A stretch of DNA of 64,000 nucleotides from Undibacterium umbellatum (GCF_014284125.1 NZ_JACOFX010000017.1:1-64000), one strand, 5' to 3'; shown: positions 41,950 through 53,627, numbered from the stretch's first letter. Made by a program: numbers and translations. The notes: generated by a model not told the origin, from the sequence alone.

Positions 41950-42939
41950 CTAACGCCTCCGGTACCTGGCGGGTGTTTCGCCCACAAGACGTGTAAATAA
42001 CCGGGAAAAACTGCTGACATCGGAATAACCAACCTCTGCAGTAATACGAGCGATGCTCCAAGTTGTGTTGCTCAACAACTGCTTTGCTTTTTCAACCCGT
42101 GCAAGTTGCAGCATATCTAGAGGTGATTGCCCTGTTTCAACTTTGATCCGCCTCAGCAAGGTACTTGGACTTATATGAAAAGTGAGCGCCAGGCGATTAA
42201 GGTCATACTCGTCGGCCAATCTCTCACTGAACCAGAGCTGCAATTGTTGTGAAAAAGCTGGCAGACCTCTCTCCATCAAAGCGCTATCGACAAATGGCGA
42301 TTGGCTGGCACGCTGATTTGATAATAGGGCGACCCGTGCGGTGGCAGTTGCCACTTCAGCACCGAGCGTGCGCTTGACAAGCTGGATGGCAAGATCAAAC
42401 GATGAGCTGACTGCTCCGGTAGTCATGACTGCGCCGTCCTCCAAAAAAACTGCATCCGCTTGTAGCCTGGTCGCTGGATACCGCCTGGCAAGCTCCGGGG
42501 CAAACAGCCAGGCAGTTGTAGATTTGCGGCCATTTAGAAGACCAGCCTCACCCAGCAGGAATGCCCCCACACATGCGGAAGCAACTGCAGTTCCTGCAGC
42601 AAAGGTCTTTTTGATGAAAGCAAGCTCGCGTGACAAAGAAGCCAGTCTTTTGTCCCAGTCAACATGGCGGTTTATTTCAAGCCCCGGCACAATGAGTAAA
42701 TCGTATTTACCTGCAGGGCGTTTAATTCCAACAGAAATTCCACCAGCGATCTTGATGCTTTTCCCCGCGAGACCAATCAGCTCTATATCAAACGCCGGCC
42801 CCTTGCGCGCCTTGATATCCAGACCAAGATCCATTCCTATCCTCAGGACATCGGTGATGCCGAACACCTGAGACCCCGTACAGGCTTCGTACACCAATAT
42901 AGCTATCCGCAAGGAGGTTGAATCTGTCATGACGAGCAT
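41950..42939 (-). CDS. GlxA-type transcriptional regulator (DJ-1/PfpI plus AraC domain)
   Basis: 329 residues. Residues 1-190 form a class I glutamine-amidotransferase-like (DJ-1/PfpI) domain; ASACVGAFLLGEAGLL carries the nucleophile-elbow Cys, but regulators of this kind are usually not enzymes. Residues 215-329 are an AraC-type double helix-turn-helix (LALTFHISPSTLLRRIKVET; ITAEVGYSDVSSFSRLFTRL). Either ATG 42939 or ATG 42930 may be the start. It is divergent from the MBL-fold hydrolase gene (about 50 bp apart), which is the most likely target. Confidence 0.88.
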   Translation of the reverse strand: MLVMTDSTSLRIAILVYEACTGSQVFGITDVLRIGMDLGLDIKARKGPAFDIELIGLAGKSIKIAGGISVGIKRPAGKYDLLIVPGLEINRHVDWDKRLASLSRELAFIKKTFAAGTAVASACVGAFLLGEAGLLNGRKSTTAWLFAPELARRYPATRLQADAVFLEDGAVMTTGAVSSSFDLAIQLVKRTLGAEVATATARVALLSNQRASQSPFVDSALMERGLPAFSQQLQLWFSERLADEYDLNRLALTFHISPSTLLRRIKVETGQSPLDMLQLARVEKAKQLLSNTTWSIARITAEVGYSDVSSFSRLFTRLVGETPARYRRR

Positions 42940-42990
42940 CTTTGAATTTTGACGAAATTGGCCATAAAACAGCTGATATCAGCATAGTAC

Positions 42991-43821
42991 TTGAAGGTGG
43001 AAAGGATAGACAATAAGCTTATCTGCAAAGCAGGGGCTGGCAGAACACCATTCATCTTCAAGGAAAGTATTGCTATAATCTCGCCTCAAATTATTCGAAT
43101 TGCCATTGCACCCTTCGGAATGATTAACTGTCACCTCATTATTGGTGAAACTGGCTGCATCCTAGTGGATGCCGGTCTGCCAGGATCAGAATCAAAAATA
43201 GGAAATGCACTAAAAAAACGTGGCCTTACATTCAGCGACATTAAACTCATCGTCATCACCCATGCGCATGTAGATCATGCGGGAAGTGCTGCACGGATGC
43301 GCGAATTGTCAGGTGCACCGATTCTTGCTCATGAGGGCGACCTTGATTATTACCTTCAAAAGAAGAAGATGACTTTTTGCGCGACGGGATGGTTTGGCCG
43401 GCTATTTCTAAAGACAGGCTTAATTTTGCAGCCTTACGTTCCATTTACACCTGACATTTTATTGAAAGCTGGCGACGTACTCGACTTGGCCTGTTTTGGA
43501 GCAGCGGGCACAGCCAGGCACACCCCTGGTCACACAGCAGGTTCAGTTTCAGTTCAGCTAGATACCGGGGACGCAATGGTCGGAGATTTACTTGCATCTG
43601 GTGTATTGCTTGGCGGGCTCATCAGGACTGGACATGCAATACGCCCGCCATTCGAAGATAATCCAAAAACTGTCTCTGAAGAATTGAAAAAAATGCTGGT
43701 TTCAGGCAGTAAGCGTTTTTACATGGGACACGGCGGACCATTGATAGCGCCGGAGGTTCATCGGCACGCGCAATGCTTGCAGTCATTGACAGTACAAAAA
43801 AATGATTCCGCAGCTTGCTAA
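42991..43821 (+). CDS. MBL-fold metallo-hydrolase
   Basis: About 276 residues. The metal-binding motif is THAHVDHAG; further ligands are His in ARHTPGHTAG, Asp in AMVGDLLASG and His in FYMGHGGPL, completing a binuclear metallo-beta-lactamase site. The fold class covers lactonases, thioesterases and glyoxalases; no substrate can be named. The frame is open from TTG 42991, with GTG at 42997; the first ATG (43120) would cut into the first beta strands, so the start is uncertain. Divergent from the GlxA-type regulator. Confidence 0.82.
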   Translation: MKVERIDNKLICKAGAGRTPFIFKESIAIISPQIIRIAIAPFGMINCHLIIGETGCILVDAGLPGSESKIGNALKKRGLTFSDIKLIVITHAHVDHAGSAARMRELSGAPILAHEGDLDYYLQKKKMTFCATGWFGRLFLKTGLILQPYVPFTPDILLKAGDVLDLACFGAAGTARHTPGHTAGSVSVQLDTGDAMVGDLLASGVLLGGLIRTGHAIRPPFEDNPKTVSEELKKMLVSGSKRFYMGHGGPLIAPEVHRHAQCLQSLTVQKNDSAAC

Positions 43822-44008
43822 CTAGCTTGAGGCTGGTTTGGTCTTTTTCTCCTTCCAATGAAGAGCGCTCCGGTCGAAAAGTTGACCGGACCATCAAAGC
43901 ACTACCACAGCGATACCTTGCTCACGCCTTGGTGTTCCTGCGTCCAAATGAATCGCTGATCACTTTTATGAGAATTCGCAGGCTGAGAGTCTCAATGGAC
44001 GGGTGCGA

Positions 44009-46099
44009 CTATTCCCTCGAAACCGTGCCATCCCCATACTCTTCTACAGCAGGGTCCAGATTTTCCGGTGCATGCAGTATCGAAGGGCCTCGGGAACATG
44101 CCTGCCGGGTCAGGTATTCCGTCAAGCCTTCGGTTAGCACTGCGGGCGGAATCGTCGCCTGCATTTCGCTCAGTAACTCTTCCGTGGCTCTGACTATCCA
44201 CTCTACCGTGCGATACTTTGGCGAGACGATCTGGATGTTCTGTGCATCAGTCTGGTCAAAGAAGCCGTGCTGTAGTTTATGTCTGACGTAAGAAAGAGCA
44301 GTAATACCAGGAATGGTGCGCTGTTCCAGATATGCCTGTTTACCCTCCTCATCATAACGGACGACGATATCCGGGAATTCGTATCCCTCATCTTCCAGCA
44401 GCGCTTCGCTGACGATGCCTGGCAACAAGGGGCGTGCGTCTTCGTGTCCCACCTCGAACAAGAGGATTTTCTTGAGCTTCTTCAATTCTTTCTGCTGTTC
44501 TGTATCCGTCTTTTGAATGGCAATAGTCGGGAAGTACTCGCGGATGAAGGCATTGGATTTGTTGATCAGTTCATCCCTGTTGACCTCTGGGCTATGCTGG
44601 AAAAACCGGTCGTCCATGTCCATCATCTTCCAGGCGTGGTTCAGGTCGTGGATGAGGAATTCGAGTGGAGATTGCCAGAATTCATCGACATAGACAGGCT
44701 CTGTTGATACGCCGATAAAATAGATAGGCGTACCCCTTATTTTCATGAGGTCAGTGGCAGAAATATTATCGAAAGTCGGGATGATGATGACTTCAGGAAT
44801 CCGGCGCATCAGCTCTTCATAGCGATACCAGTATTTTTTTTGGAAATGGGTACTCAGTTTTTTCTCTGAGCGACATGCAATATCGAAGAAACCCACTGCT
44901 TCGAACAGTATACGCAAGGTCGGAGCATACGGACACATTGCACCATTCTGTATCGTGACGTGGTGGAATTTATGCAGCAGTTGATCACGCATAAAGGACA
45001 GTGCCGCATTATCGCGACACTTCTCATCCATCTCAGGGAGTGTCATCTGGCTGCGGAAATACTCGACCACTGTCAACAGTTCCAGGACTGGGGTATCCGG
45101 GCTATTGTTATTCAACTGAAATCGCGTTCGCAATTCACGGTATAAGTCCACCGGGTTTTTGACCCATTCGCGTATCCATTCGTGATGGGAAATGCCCTGC
45201 GTTTTTGTAAAGTTTTTCGCCAGCAGTGCAGCGGCGATCTGTTTGTGATGACCAAAGGCAAAGGCGCCTTCTTTCGCGTTCGGCGTTGTCATCACGCTCT
45301 CGGGCAACCACCTGCCGTGAATACCTTTGGTGTCGGCAATTTCGACGAGAAATCCGATCGTATCGACGATATGACGCGGGTCTGAAGGGACAGCAATCTC
45401 TTTGAGATGGTCGCGATATCCGTGGGTAACGGTTCTGTCCATGTAGATGCGGGCTTCGTTTTCCGTTTCCTTCTTTGCCCCGTCTTTTACTTCGCTCCGC
45501 ACAAAATAATATTTCCGTCCGCCCGCTTCTGCAATCCCGTATTCTGGTGCTAAAAATCCGAACACTTTGCTGCCAGTTACCCGGAGTGCTGCAAAAATAT
45601 TTGCTGGAATGCCAATTTCGTTTTGCTCATCTTCATCTTGTAGCAAGCCGCCCGGCAGAGACATGCCTTCAGGGAAAAATGCCCGGTCCAGGACAAGAAA
45701 TTCCCGTCCATTTTCTCCATCGCGCATCACGAGCACATCAACCGTCTTGCGCACCATGACGCCCTGATCAATGCGCTGCTTGGCCTGTACTTGAAGCTGT
45801 TGATCCGACAATAAGGCTTTTACTACCGCCGACTCACTGGCCAGGTTTACATATTTAGCGATGCTATCTTCGATACCATTCTTGCGGACGGGATCACGCA
45901 GACGATGGAACCAATAAATCATATACAGCAGCGATTCTGCATACAGGCTGGCCGGGTAGTTTTGCGTATTGAGGCTTACCGAATATTTATTCAGTATTGC
46001 AAGAACGATTTCCGCTGCGCTATCTGCCTGCGCATCTGAGAGCGGAGAAGAAATTTGGGCGGTCATTTCTGGAGTCGGCGTAGATGCGTTCAATGTCAT
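44009..46099 (-). CDS. Unrecognised 696-residue protein with a degenerate Nudix-like region
   Basis: I do not recognise the whole protein. Residues 117-292 resemble a Nudix fold: TVDVLVMRDGENGREFLVLD, then FFPEGMSLPGGLLQDEDEQN, and a terminal GAFAFGHHKQIAAALL that recalls the LAFDHAEIL ending of ADP-ribose-type Nudix proteins. Where REXXEEXG is expected there is AALRVTGSKV, so the catalytic glutamates are missing. Residues 300-696 match nothing known to me; they contain SPLEFLIHDLNHAWKMMDMD (residues 478-497, a possible metal site), a charged helix (QKELKKLKKILLFEVGHED) and a Cys-containing tail. No signal peptide or membrane span. It stands alone, without an operon. Confidence 0.7.
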   Translation of the reverse strand: MTLNASTPTPEMTAQISSPLSDAQADSAAEIVLAILNKYSVSLNTQNYPASLYAESLLYMIYWFHRLRDPVRKNGIEDSIAKYVNLASESAVVKALLSDQQLQVQAKQRIDQGVMVRKTVDVLVMRDGENGREFLVLDRAFFPEGMSLPGGLLQDEDEQNEIGIPANIFAALRVTGSKVFGFLAPEYGIAEAGGRKYYFVRSEVKDGAKKETENEARIYMDRTVTHGYRDHLKEIAVPSDPRHIVDTIGFLVEIADTKGIHGRWLPESVMTTPNAKEGAFAFGHHKQIAAALLAKNFTKTQGISHHEWIREWVKNPVDLYRELRTRFQLNNNSPDTPVLELLTVVEYFRSQMTLPEMDEKCRDNAALSFMRDQLLHKFHHVTIQNGAMCPYAPTLRILFEAVGFFDIACRSEKKLSTHFQKKYWYRYEELMRRIPEVIIIPTFDNISATDLMKIRGTPIYFIGVSTEPVYVDEFWQSPLEFLIHDLNHAWKMMDMDDRFFQHSPEVNRDELINKSNAFIREYFPTIAIQKTDTEQQKELKKLKKILLFEVGHEDARPLLPGIVSEALLEDEGYEFPDIVVRYDEEGKQAYLEQRTIPGITALSYVRHKLQHGFFDQTDAQNIQIVSPKYRTVEWIVRATEELLSEMQATIPPAVLTEGLTEYLTRQACSRGPSILHAPENLDPAVEEYGDGTVSRE

Positions 46100-46428
46100 A
46101 TTATTTTCCGTAAGAATTGCTCATGTTGAATAATCGCATTAATCTTGCCGGTCAATCGCACCTGGAACCAGCCATCATACCGTCAGATAAAGATATACGG
46201 TATGAAATTCCCGTCAATAAAGCCAGAAGCGGTCGAGTCTGGCCTGGCCTGAATAATCCAGCATCTAGTTGCCTTCAGTTGCCTGCAGGCATCTGATTAA
46301 ACTGACAGCTACATCAAGTATATGCTGGCGTACAATAATAGAAAGCCCTTTGAAGATTTGCTATTTCTTAGTCAAGCCTGGATGTGGCGCGAATAAGTAT
46401 AAAGTAAGTATAAAAACGGAGGCAATAC
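46100..46428. other. Spacer between divergent genes
   Basis: 329 bp separate the 696-residue protein gene (minus) and the solute-binding protein gene (plus), so it should hold both promoters. I see no clear consensus boxes, repeats or RNA. Confidence 0.3.
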
Positions 46429-47214
46429 GTGACTTGGTTCGCATTGAATATCAAAAGCGCAGGGTGGCTTATTCTGCTCGCGGCCTCCTTGTTATTTTTT
46501 TCCAGGCCTGCCAGTGCGCAGAGCCTGATCAGGACAGCGGCGCAAGAAGCGTCTGCCCCAAAATTCATCGCTATAGTACAAGACGGCAAACCTGCTGTTG
46601 GCGGTATATGCATTGATATCATGCGGGCCATTGAAGCGGTGGAGCCTGACATCAAGTTTGTCGGCGACCAAAACTGGCTGCCCCTGGTCCGTATCACTTC
46701 TGGCCCCATGGACGCCATTTGCGGCATGCTGCATACGAAAGAGCGCGCACTGCTCTACGACTATATCGATACCCCTATCTTCTCGGTCAGTTATCTGTTG
46801 GCTGTACGCGCTGATGACGACATCCAGGTGAGCAGTTGGGACGATATACGCAAGTTGGGGAAGGACGGCATCATCTTGTCCATGCACAACCATGCCATCA
46901 ATGATCGCTTGAAAGATCAGGGTGGCTTGCTGGTAGATTCCAGTGCGGTATCGTCCAAATCCAATCTGAACAAACTGCTTGCCCGCAGAGGCCGCTTTTA
47001 TTGTCACCGCTCGCCCGGTATCCTGGCAGAGATACGCCAGGCCGGGCTGGAAGGCCAGATAAAACTGCTACCCAAAGTAATGCTCAAAGATGAGTTCTAT
47101 ATGTTGTTGTCAAAAACTTTAGCGCCTGAAGATGCAAGGAAAGTGAAAGCCGCAATCGCCTTGCTTGAGCGTCAGGGAACATTGGCAAAATTATTTGAAA
47201 AATATCAGGAATAA
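46429..47214 (+). CDS. Periplasmic solute-binding protein (SBP_bac_3-like)
   Basis: 261 residues, starting with GTG 46429; GGAGG lies 6 bases upstream. A signal peptide ends near ASA-QSLIR. The rest resembles the family 3 bilobed binding proteins: GGICIDIMRAIEAVEPDIKF, MDAICGMLHTKERALLYDYI, PIFSVSYLLAVRADDDIQVS, and a C-terminal helix AAIALLERQGTLAKLFEKYQ. No permease or ATPase gene is adjacent, so it may be a stand-alone sensor or work with a distant transporter. Amino acids or small organic acids are the common ligands of the family; the actual ligand is unknown. Confidence 0.8.
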   Translation: MTWFALNIKSAGWLILLAASLLFFSRPASAQSLIRTAAQEASAPKFIAIVQDGKPAVGGICIDIMRAIEAVEPDIKFVGDQNWLPLVRITSGPMDAICGMLHTKERALLYDYIDTPIFSVSYLLAVRADDDIQVSSWDDIRKLGKDGIILSMHNHAINDRLKDQGGLLVDSSAVSSKSNLNKLLARRGRFYCHRSPGILAEIRQAGLEGQIKLLPKVMLKDEFYMLLSKTLAPEDARKVKAAIALLERQGTLAKLFEKYQE

Positions 47215-47671
47215 ACAGATTAACGGTGCTTTCAGACCTCTATCGCTTTATCTCTTCACCTTCCTTTATCTCTCTTTACTCTTTAATCGCGATTGTGCAA
47301 GCTGTCGCGCCCTGTACGCCTTCGCAAACTGGGCTGCGGCTTGCATTGCACATCATCTTGCCTCATGCCCTCTGTTGATGGATTAAATTCTGGTAATACC
47401 ACTGATGCAAACCGCCTTGGCTGGTCTGGTCAGAGATCAAAAAAGCACCATGTAAAATCTGCATTTGCACCTCAATTGCATCGCATTTTGTTGCCTTCCA
47501 ACCAAGTGGTATTTAAGTGGCAAGATAATAACAAAACCAGTTGACGCGCAAATTCAGGACCCACATGCTTAATTTTGAGCGGCTATTTGCGGCTAAGACA
47601 AGCCACTCAGGAATGTATTTTTGGGAGTAAAGACAAGTTCAACATTCACAAAATCATGGGGGGAGACGGCA
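47215..47671. other. Upstream region of chitinase 1
   Basis: 457 bp without a gene. The perfect palindrome TGGTAATACCA at 47391-47401 and a GTGGTATT at about 47508 resemble half-sites also found upstream of chitinase 2. A GntR-type (NagR/DasR-like) regulator of GlcNAc and chitin genes is a possible binder, which is inference only. Confidence 0.4.
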
Positions 47672-49345
<1,674 letters not shown>

Positions 49346-49353
49346 TGCAAAAA

Positions 49354-49388
49354 TGCGCCGCCGGTCGGAAGACGGGCGGCGCAGTTTT
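49354..49388. terminator. Bidirectional terminator after chitinase 1
   Basis: The stem TGCGCCGCC / GGCGGCGCA (49354-49383) with a 12-base loop has TTTT on the right and AAAAA on the left. It lies between the convergent chitinase 1 and JmjC/cupin genes. Confidence 0.85.
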
Positions 49389-49409
49389 ACTATACAAAAA
49401 ACTTGTCGA

Positions 49410-50447
49410 TCAAAAGTCGTGATTAGCCGGGTAATTGCTGAAGAAATCATTATCCCAACGGAAATTCGTCGCGGCGATGGTGACAGAAATATCCAGAGAT
49501 TCCACGAAATGCCACCAGCCCACAGGCAGGAATAATATCTCGCCTGGCTCCAATATGCATTCGAGCACAGGCACATCCCGCATCATGGGGAAGCGTGTCA
49601 AGTCGATGTTGCGGCCATCGACTGGTGTAAAGCAATGGCGCTCATTTTGCAGTTTGGCGAGGTGACATGGCGCGATGAGCTTGACGCGCTTGCGCCCCAT
49701 GATTTGTATCATGAAGTTATTGGTCAGGTCATGATGGAACGGTGTAATCGTCCCTGCCGGGCCAAACCAGAAAAAGCCTTGCTTGCCCTGGTCTGTCTTC
49801 AGATATTCAGGCAATGAGGGTACGTCTTCCCACAGTTCATTAAGTGCCTTGCGGTTGCTTGAATCGTTATTGGCGGTCATATACATGTCATTGCTATGGC
49901 CGCTTTTTTCCACCAGATCGACATACTCACCAAAGCGCATCTGGCGTTTGTGGGCGATGCTGTTCATTTCGTAATTGGCGTCGCTATTGCGGCCAAATTG
50001 CACTTCTACCTGGCGTTCAGAAAAATGCGCGCGGAACCAGGCCAGGTTCCAGCGGCTGCGCGCCGGGCAATCGTCCAGCATGCCGGTGATAATGACGGGG
50101 CGGTTTTGCTGATAATAGTCATGCAAAAACTGTTCGGTGGATAACTGCTGTTTGCGCTCCAGCGCCATCGGTTTTATCTGATCAAGTTTGGCGGCGATGG
50201 CCAACACCCAGTCACGCTTGTCGAGGCGGTTCTTGAGTCTTTGTACGCCTTGAAAATAAGGGCTGGACAGCGCGGCACTGATTTCCAGCCTGGCTATGTG
50301 CAGACTGAAACCATTCTTTTGCAAGACGTTTTCCAGGGTTGCCGGATGTGCTCCTAGTAGCAGATTTTCTGCAATCCAGCGACGCCAGTCATCGCTCATT
50401 GTCTGTGCTGCCTGTGCCTGCTTGTGTAAACCGAGTTGTGCATTCAT
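49410..50447 (-). CDS. JmjC / cupin-8 domain protein
   Basis: 345 residues. The first 95 residues are helical and of unknown type. Residues 100-345 form a cupin-8 (JmjC-like) fold: FLHDYYQQNRPVIITGML, FFWFGPAGTITPFHHDLTNN with the iron-binding His-X-Asp (HHD), QIMGRKRVKLIAP and GEILFLPVGWWHFVESLD with the distal His. Relatives are 2-oxoglutarate- and Fe(II)-dependent hydroxylases of proteins or small molecules. No signal peptide. It lies between two chitinase genes, on the same strand as chitinase 2 (99 bp after it), and could be cotranscribed with it. The target is unknown. Confidence 0.88.
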   Translation of the reverse strand: MNAQLGLHKQAQAAQTMSDDWRRWIAENLLLGAHPATLENVLQKNGFSLHIARLEISAALSSPYFQGVQRLKNRLDKRDWVLAIAAKLDQIKPMALERKQQLSTEQFLHDYYQQNRPVIITGMLDDCPARSRWNLAWFRAHFSERQVEVQFGRNSDANYEMNSIAHKRQMRFGEYVDLVEKSGHSNDMYMTANNDSSNRKALNELWEDVPSLPEYLKTDQGKQGFFWFGPAGTITPFHHDLTNNFMIQIMGRKRVKLIAPCHLAKLQNERHCFTPVDGRNIDLTRFPMMRDVPVLECILEPGEILFLPVGWWHFVESLDISVTIAATNFRWDNDFFSNYPANHDF

Positions 50448-50546
50448 GTGCTTTCCTCTCGCTGAAAAACTGCGGATGTGATTTTTTTCATTATCACACC
50501 CGCAGCCATAGACTACTCGTTAACTGTCACAGTCAACTATTCAGGA

Positions 50547-52544
50547 TTACCGTCCCTTCCAGACTTCGCTACCGAGAACGCCGTTGGCATCACCATCCAG
50601 TTCCCAGGTAAATGCGCCACGCAAGTTCTGGTCACGTACATACTTCATCTTGATGGCGATGACAGCCGGATCATCATAACTCCACCATTCGCCATTGTTG
50701 GTCAACAGCATCAATTGCTTGGTCACCGGATGCAGGGTGCGCGTACCGGTCTTGTTTTTCAAGACCTTGTAGTCTTCTATCCCTGCTTCATAAGTGGCCG
50801 GAGCTGGGCCACCAGTTCCCTGATACAGGCCATTCCCATTTGGCCCGGCACTGACGCCTTTCCAGCCGCGCCCGTAGAATGGAATACCGAGCAAGATTTT
50901 ATTGCGTGGCATACCTGCTGTGACCAGGGCCTGGATGGCGTCATCGCTATTGTACTTGGCAAGCACACCCGTGGATGGGTCTGCACTATCATGGTACAGC
51001 GGTGAGTGGAAGTTGGTGGTGTTTTCCCACCCGCCATGGAAGTCATAGGTCATGACATTCACCCAATCCATGTACTGGCTATACAAGGCAGGTTCGGTCT
51101 GGGCGATCTTTTCAGTGCCCGCGCCGATCGCTGCAGTCAGCGCATAACGCTTGTTGTCGAGAGCCCCTTGCGCATCGAGCTGCGCGCGGAATTCTGCCAT
51201 TAACAAGGTGAAGTTATGCTTGTCATTAACAGCATCAACCGTGTTGTATGGCTGCCCGCCACCGCCTGGATATTCCCAATCGATGTCGATACCGTCAAAC
51301 ACGCCCTTGGCAGCACCTGGACCACCACGCCCATCCTGCACCGGCAAATCACCCGCGATAAACTGCTTGACGCAAGACCTCGCCAGTTGCTTGCGCAAGG
51401 CATCCGTCTTCGCTGCTGCAGAGAAGAACTTCGACCAGGTCCAGCCACCGAGTGAAATGAAGACTTTGAGATTTGGATGTGCCGCCTTGAGTAATTTCAG
51501 TTGCGCAAAATTACCGGTGAGTTTGGCATCCCAGGGGATGGTTTTGCCATCGACGGTGCGGGCAGGCTGACGCTGATAATCAGCAAAGGCATCGCCACCG
51601 GTACCAGCATCAGCAGGGGGCGGGTTGTTATTACCCGTCTCTGCCTTGGTGACCATATCACATTCATAGCCGCCATTTTTTGCATACACATTGCCGAAGG
51701 CATAGTTAATGAAGGTCAGTTGATCAGCAATGCTGGTCTGCACACCATTGACTGGCGTCTGCGTGGTATGAATATCTGCTACCTCATAGGCGCGGCCATA
51801 CACGCCCCATTGCGCAAAGTAAGAACCGACTTCACGGCCACCGACAGGCGTTGGCGTTGGTGTCGGTGTCGGTGTTGGTGTCGGTGTCGGTGTCGGTGTT
51901 GGTGTTGGTGTTGGTGTCGGTGTTGGTGTTGGTGTTGGTGTTGGTGTTGGCGTCGGTGTTGGCGTTGGACATGCACTTGACGTCACCGAAGTCCAGGCAC
52001 TGGTCCAGGCCCAGCCTACACCAGGCTCATAGGCAGATGCGCCGGTAGAACACCAGCCAGCTACATCGCAACGATAAAAGCCACCTGCATTGCTGACGAC
52101 ACTGCCTGCCAGATAACTGGTGCCCGCCACGTAGGGCGCGCAGCTTGGCGTCGGTGTGGGTGTTGGCGTCGGAGTTGGCGTCGGAGTTGGGGTCGGTGTA
52201 GGCGTCGGTGTGGGCGTCGGAGTTGGTGTTGGGGTAGGCGTGACCGCACTTACTTCCCATGGTCCCCACTGTTCTGTACCAGGGACATTGCCCTGGGTCC
52301 ACCACTTGGCCTTATACGTGATGCCTTGGTAAGTGACACAATTGCCTTGTGTATAAACTTGCGTGTTACTCCATACAGCACAACTGCTATCTGCCATCTG
52401 CGCCGGTGGCATTGCCATATGTGAGCCTGTCTTGGGCGTATCGCTCAGGTTGCTCGTGTTGCTCCCTCCACCGCAAGCCGCCAGCATGCTGCCGACCAGC
52501 CCTAGCATCAGGTAATTCGCGCGATTTCCAGTTCTTTGTCTCAT
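50547..52544 (-). CDS. Lipoprotein chitinase, GH18 with two binding modules (chitinase 2)
   Basis: 665 residues with a lipoprotein signal (lipobox LAAC, then GGGS). The module order matches chitinase 1: a CBM5/12-like module (CAVWSNTQVYTQGNCVTYQG, YKAKWWTQGN); Pro-Thr linker (about 52141-52240); the Trp-rich module GGFYRCDVAGWCSTGASAYE; Pro-Thr linker (about 51842-51970); then a GH18 domain. The GH18 domain is of another subgroup: VFISLGGWTWSKFF and DGIDIDWEYPGGGG (catalytic Glu424), with an insertion domain typical of ChiA-like enzymes and the product-site MDWVNVMTYDFHGGW. The two enzymes therefore probably cut chitin in complementary ways. Confidence 0.92.
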   Translation of the reverse strand: MRQRTGNRANYLMLGLVGSMLAACGGGSNTSNLSDTPKTGSHMAMPPAQMADSSCAVWSNTQVYTQGNCVTYQGITYKAKWWTQGNVPGTEQWGPWEVSAVTPTPTPTPTPTPTPTPTPTPTPTPTPTPTPTPSCAPYVAGTSYLAGSVVSNAGGFYRCDVAGWCSTGASAYEPGVGWAWTSAWTSVTSSACPTPTPTPTPTPTPTPTPTPTPTPTPTPTPTPTPTPTPTPTPVGGREVGSYFAQWGVYGRAYEVADIHTTQTPVNGVQTSIADQLTFINYAFGNVYAKNGGYECDMVTKAETGNNNPPPADAGTGGDAFADYQRQPARTVDGKTIPWDAKLTGNFAQLKLLKAAHPNLKVFISLGGWTWSKFFSAAAKTDALRKQLARSCVKQFIAGDLPVQDGRGGPGAAKGVFDGIDIDWEYPGGGGQPYNTVDAVNDKHNFTLLMAEFRAQLDAQGALDNKRYALTAAIGAGTEKIAQTEPALYSQYMDWVNVMTYDFHGGWENTTNFHSPLYHDSADPSTGVLAKYNSDDAIQALVTAGMPRNKILLGIPFYGRGWKGVSAGPNGNGLYQGTGGPAPATYEAGIEDYKVLKNKTGTRTLHPVTKQLMLLTNNGEWWSYDDPAVIAIKMKYVRDQNLRGAFTWELDGDANGVLGSEVWKGR

Positions 52545-53042
52545 CCTATTCCCCCAGAGGTGTGAATAAACGAATGCCCCAGTTTTTCGAGGTCATTTTC
52601 GTGGTTTAGGCTTCATTCTGCGTAGAAACCTTCGGCTACGATGTTGCTTAAAATTTGGGCAGTCAAGTGGTTTTTTTGAAAAGAAAATATTGCTATATCA
52701 AAAGAGTCCAATTGGGAAAGATAAATGTGTGAAAGCGGGAATTGACGGGCAAGATGAGAAAAATATATCTTGATAACATGATACCAAAACAATACCAATT
52801 ATTATCAATACCCTAAGTGGTATTGCTCCAACAAACAGCATATTGATTAAAAAAATTTAGGTTTGATGGAAAACTGTCTTCCAACAATGATTCCCTGAGT
52901 GAAGATGCTGATATGCAATATCTACCTGGTCGAGGCTAGCCCAATTTTTGGTCGACGCGTTCAGCGACGTCTTTTTTTCAGCCTGTGGTATGCCGCTTCC
53001 ATAAGGATGGCAAGACAATGACCACCACTGATGTTGGCGTAT
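52545..53042. other. Upstream region of chitinase 2, with GGTATTG inverted repeats
   Basis: 498 bp without a gene. The inverted repeat CAATACC-N6-GGTATTG lies at 52806-52825, with two further ATACCA half-sites at about 52781-52798. These lie about 240-280 bp before the chitinase 2 start. They may be operator sites for a GlcNAc-responsive regulator. The rest shows nothing notable. Confidence 0.4.
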
Positions 53043-53627
53043 CTATAATAACAAGCCGGTATTGAGACAGAAACCTAGCCCCGACCACATACTCATCACC
53101 AGTAATATCTCAGGCAGATGAGCGCGCAGCGGCTTGCGTCGTATCAGCATCATGACCGCCATCAGCACAGGCAAAAGCATGCAGGCTTCTATCAGCAAGT
53201 TGCGCCAGAAGGCATAACTGATGATGCCGGTATGCGAGGCACCAGGCAGGAATGCCAGGGGAAAATAGAATTCAGTCTTAAGCAAGGGCCACAATAAGGG
53301 TAAGGCGCGGCCTACTGCCATATCAAGCAAGAGGTGCGAACACGCAGCCAGAGACAGTATCCAAAAACCTGGCATTGCCTTGCACCTGGGCCAGCAACGC
53401 TTTGCCAGCAGCCACACCGTGCTACTCAGTAGCAGGCAAAACAACAGTGAATGCGTGAAGCGCTGTTCGTAACGCAGATGAAAAAACCAGATACCGAAAT
53501 AATCAAAATCAGGGGCAATCGCCAGCAAGACTGGCAAGCTCATACTGATATGTGGCCGGGGCTGTGGGCCTGTACGGCAAAAATATAGCGTCAGGCCAGC
53601 GGCGACATGGGCCAACAGTGAAGACAT
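53043..53627 (-). CDS. Membrane-bound metal-dependent hydrolase (DUF457/YdjM-like)
   Basis: 194 residues with about five transmembrane helices. The family metal-binding motifs are visible: an N-terminal His in SSLLAHVAAGL, APDFDYF, RFTHSLLF and CSHLLLDM. Members of this LexA-regulated YdjM-type family are named as hydrolases by motif; no substrate is known. The gene stands alone and is divergent from the small membrane-protein gene at 53852. Confidence 0.78.
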   Translation of the reverse strand: MSSLLAHVAAGLTLYFCRTGPQPRPHISMSLPVLLAIAPDFDYFGIWFFHLRYEQRFTHSLLFCLLLSSTVWLLAKRCWPRCKAMPGFWILSLAACSHLLLDMAVGRALPLLWPLLKTEFYFPLAFLPGASHTGIISYAFWRNLLIEACMLLPVLMAVMMLIRRKPLRAHLPEILLVMSMWSGLGFCLNTGLLL

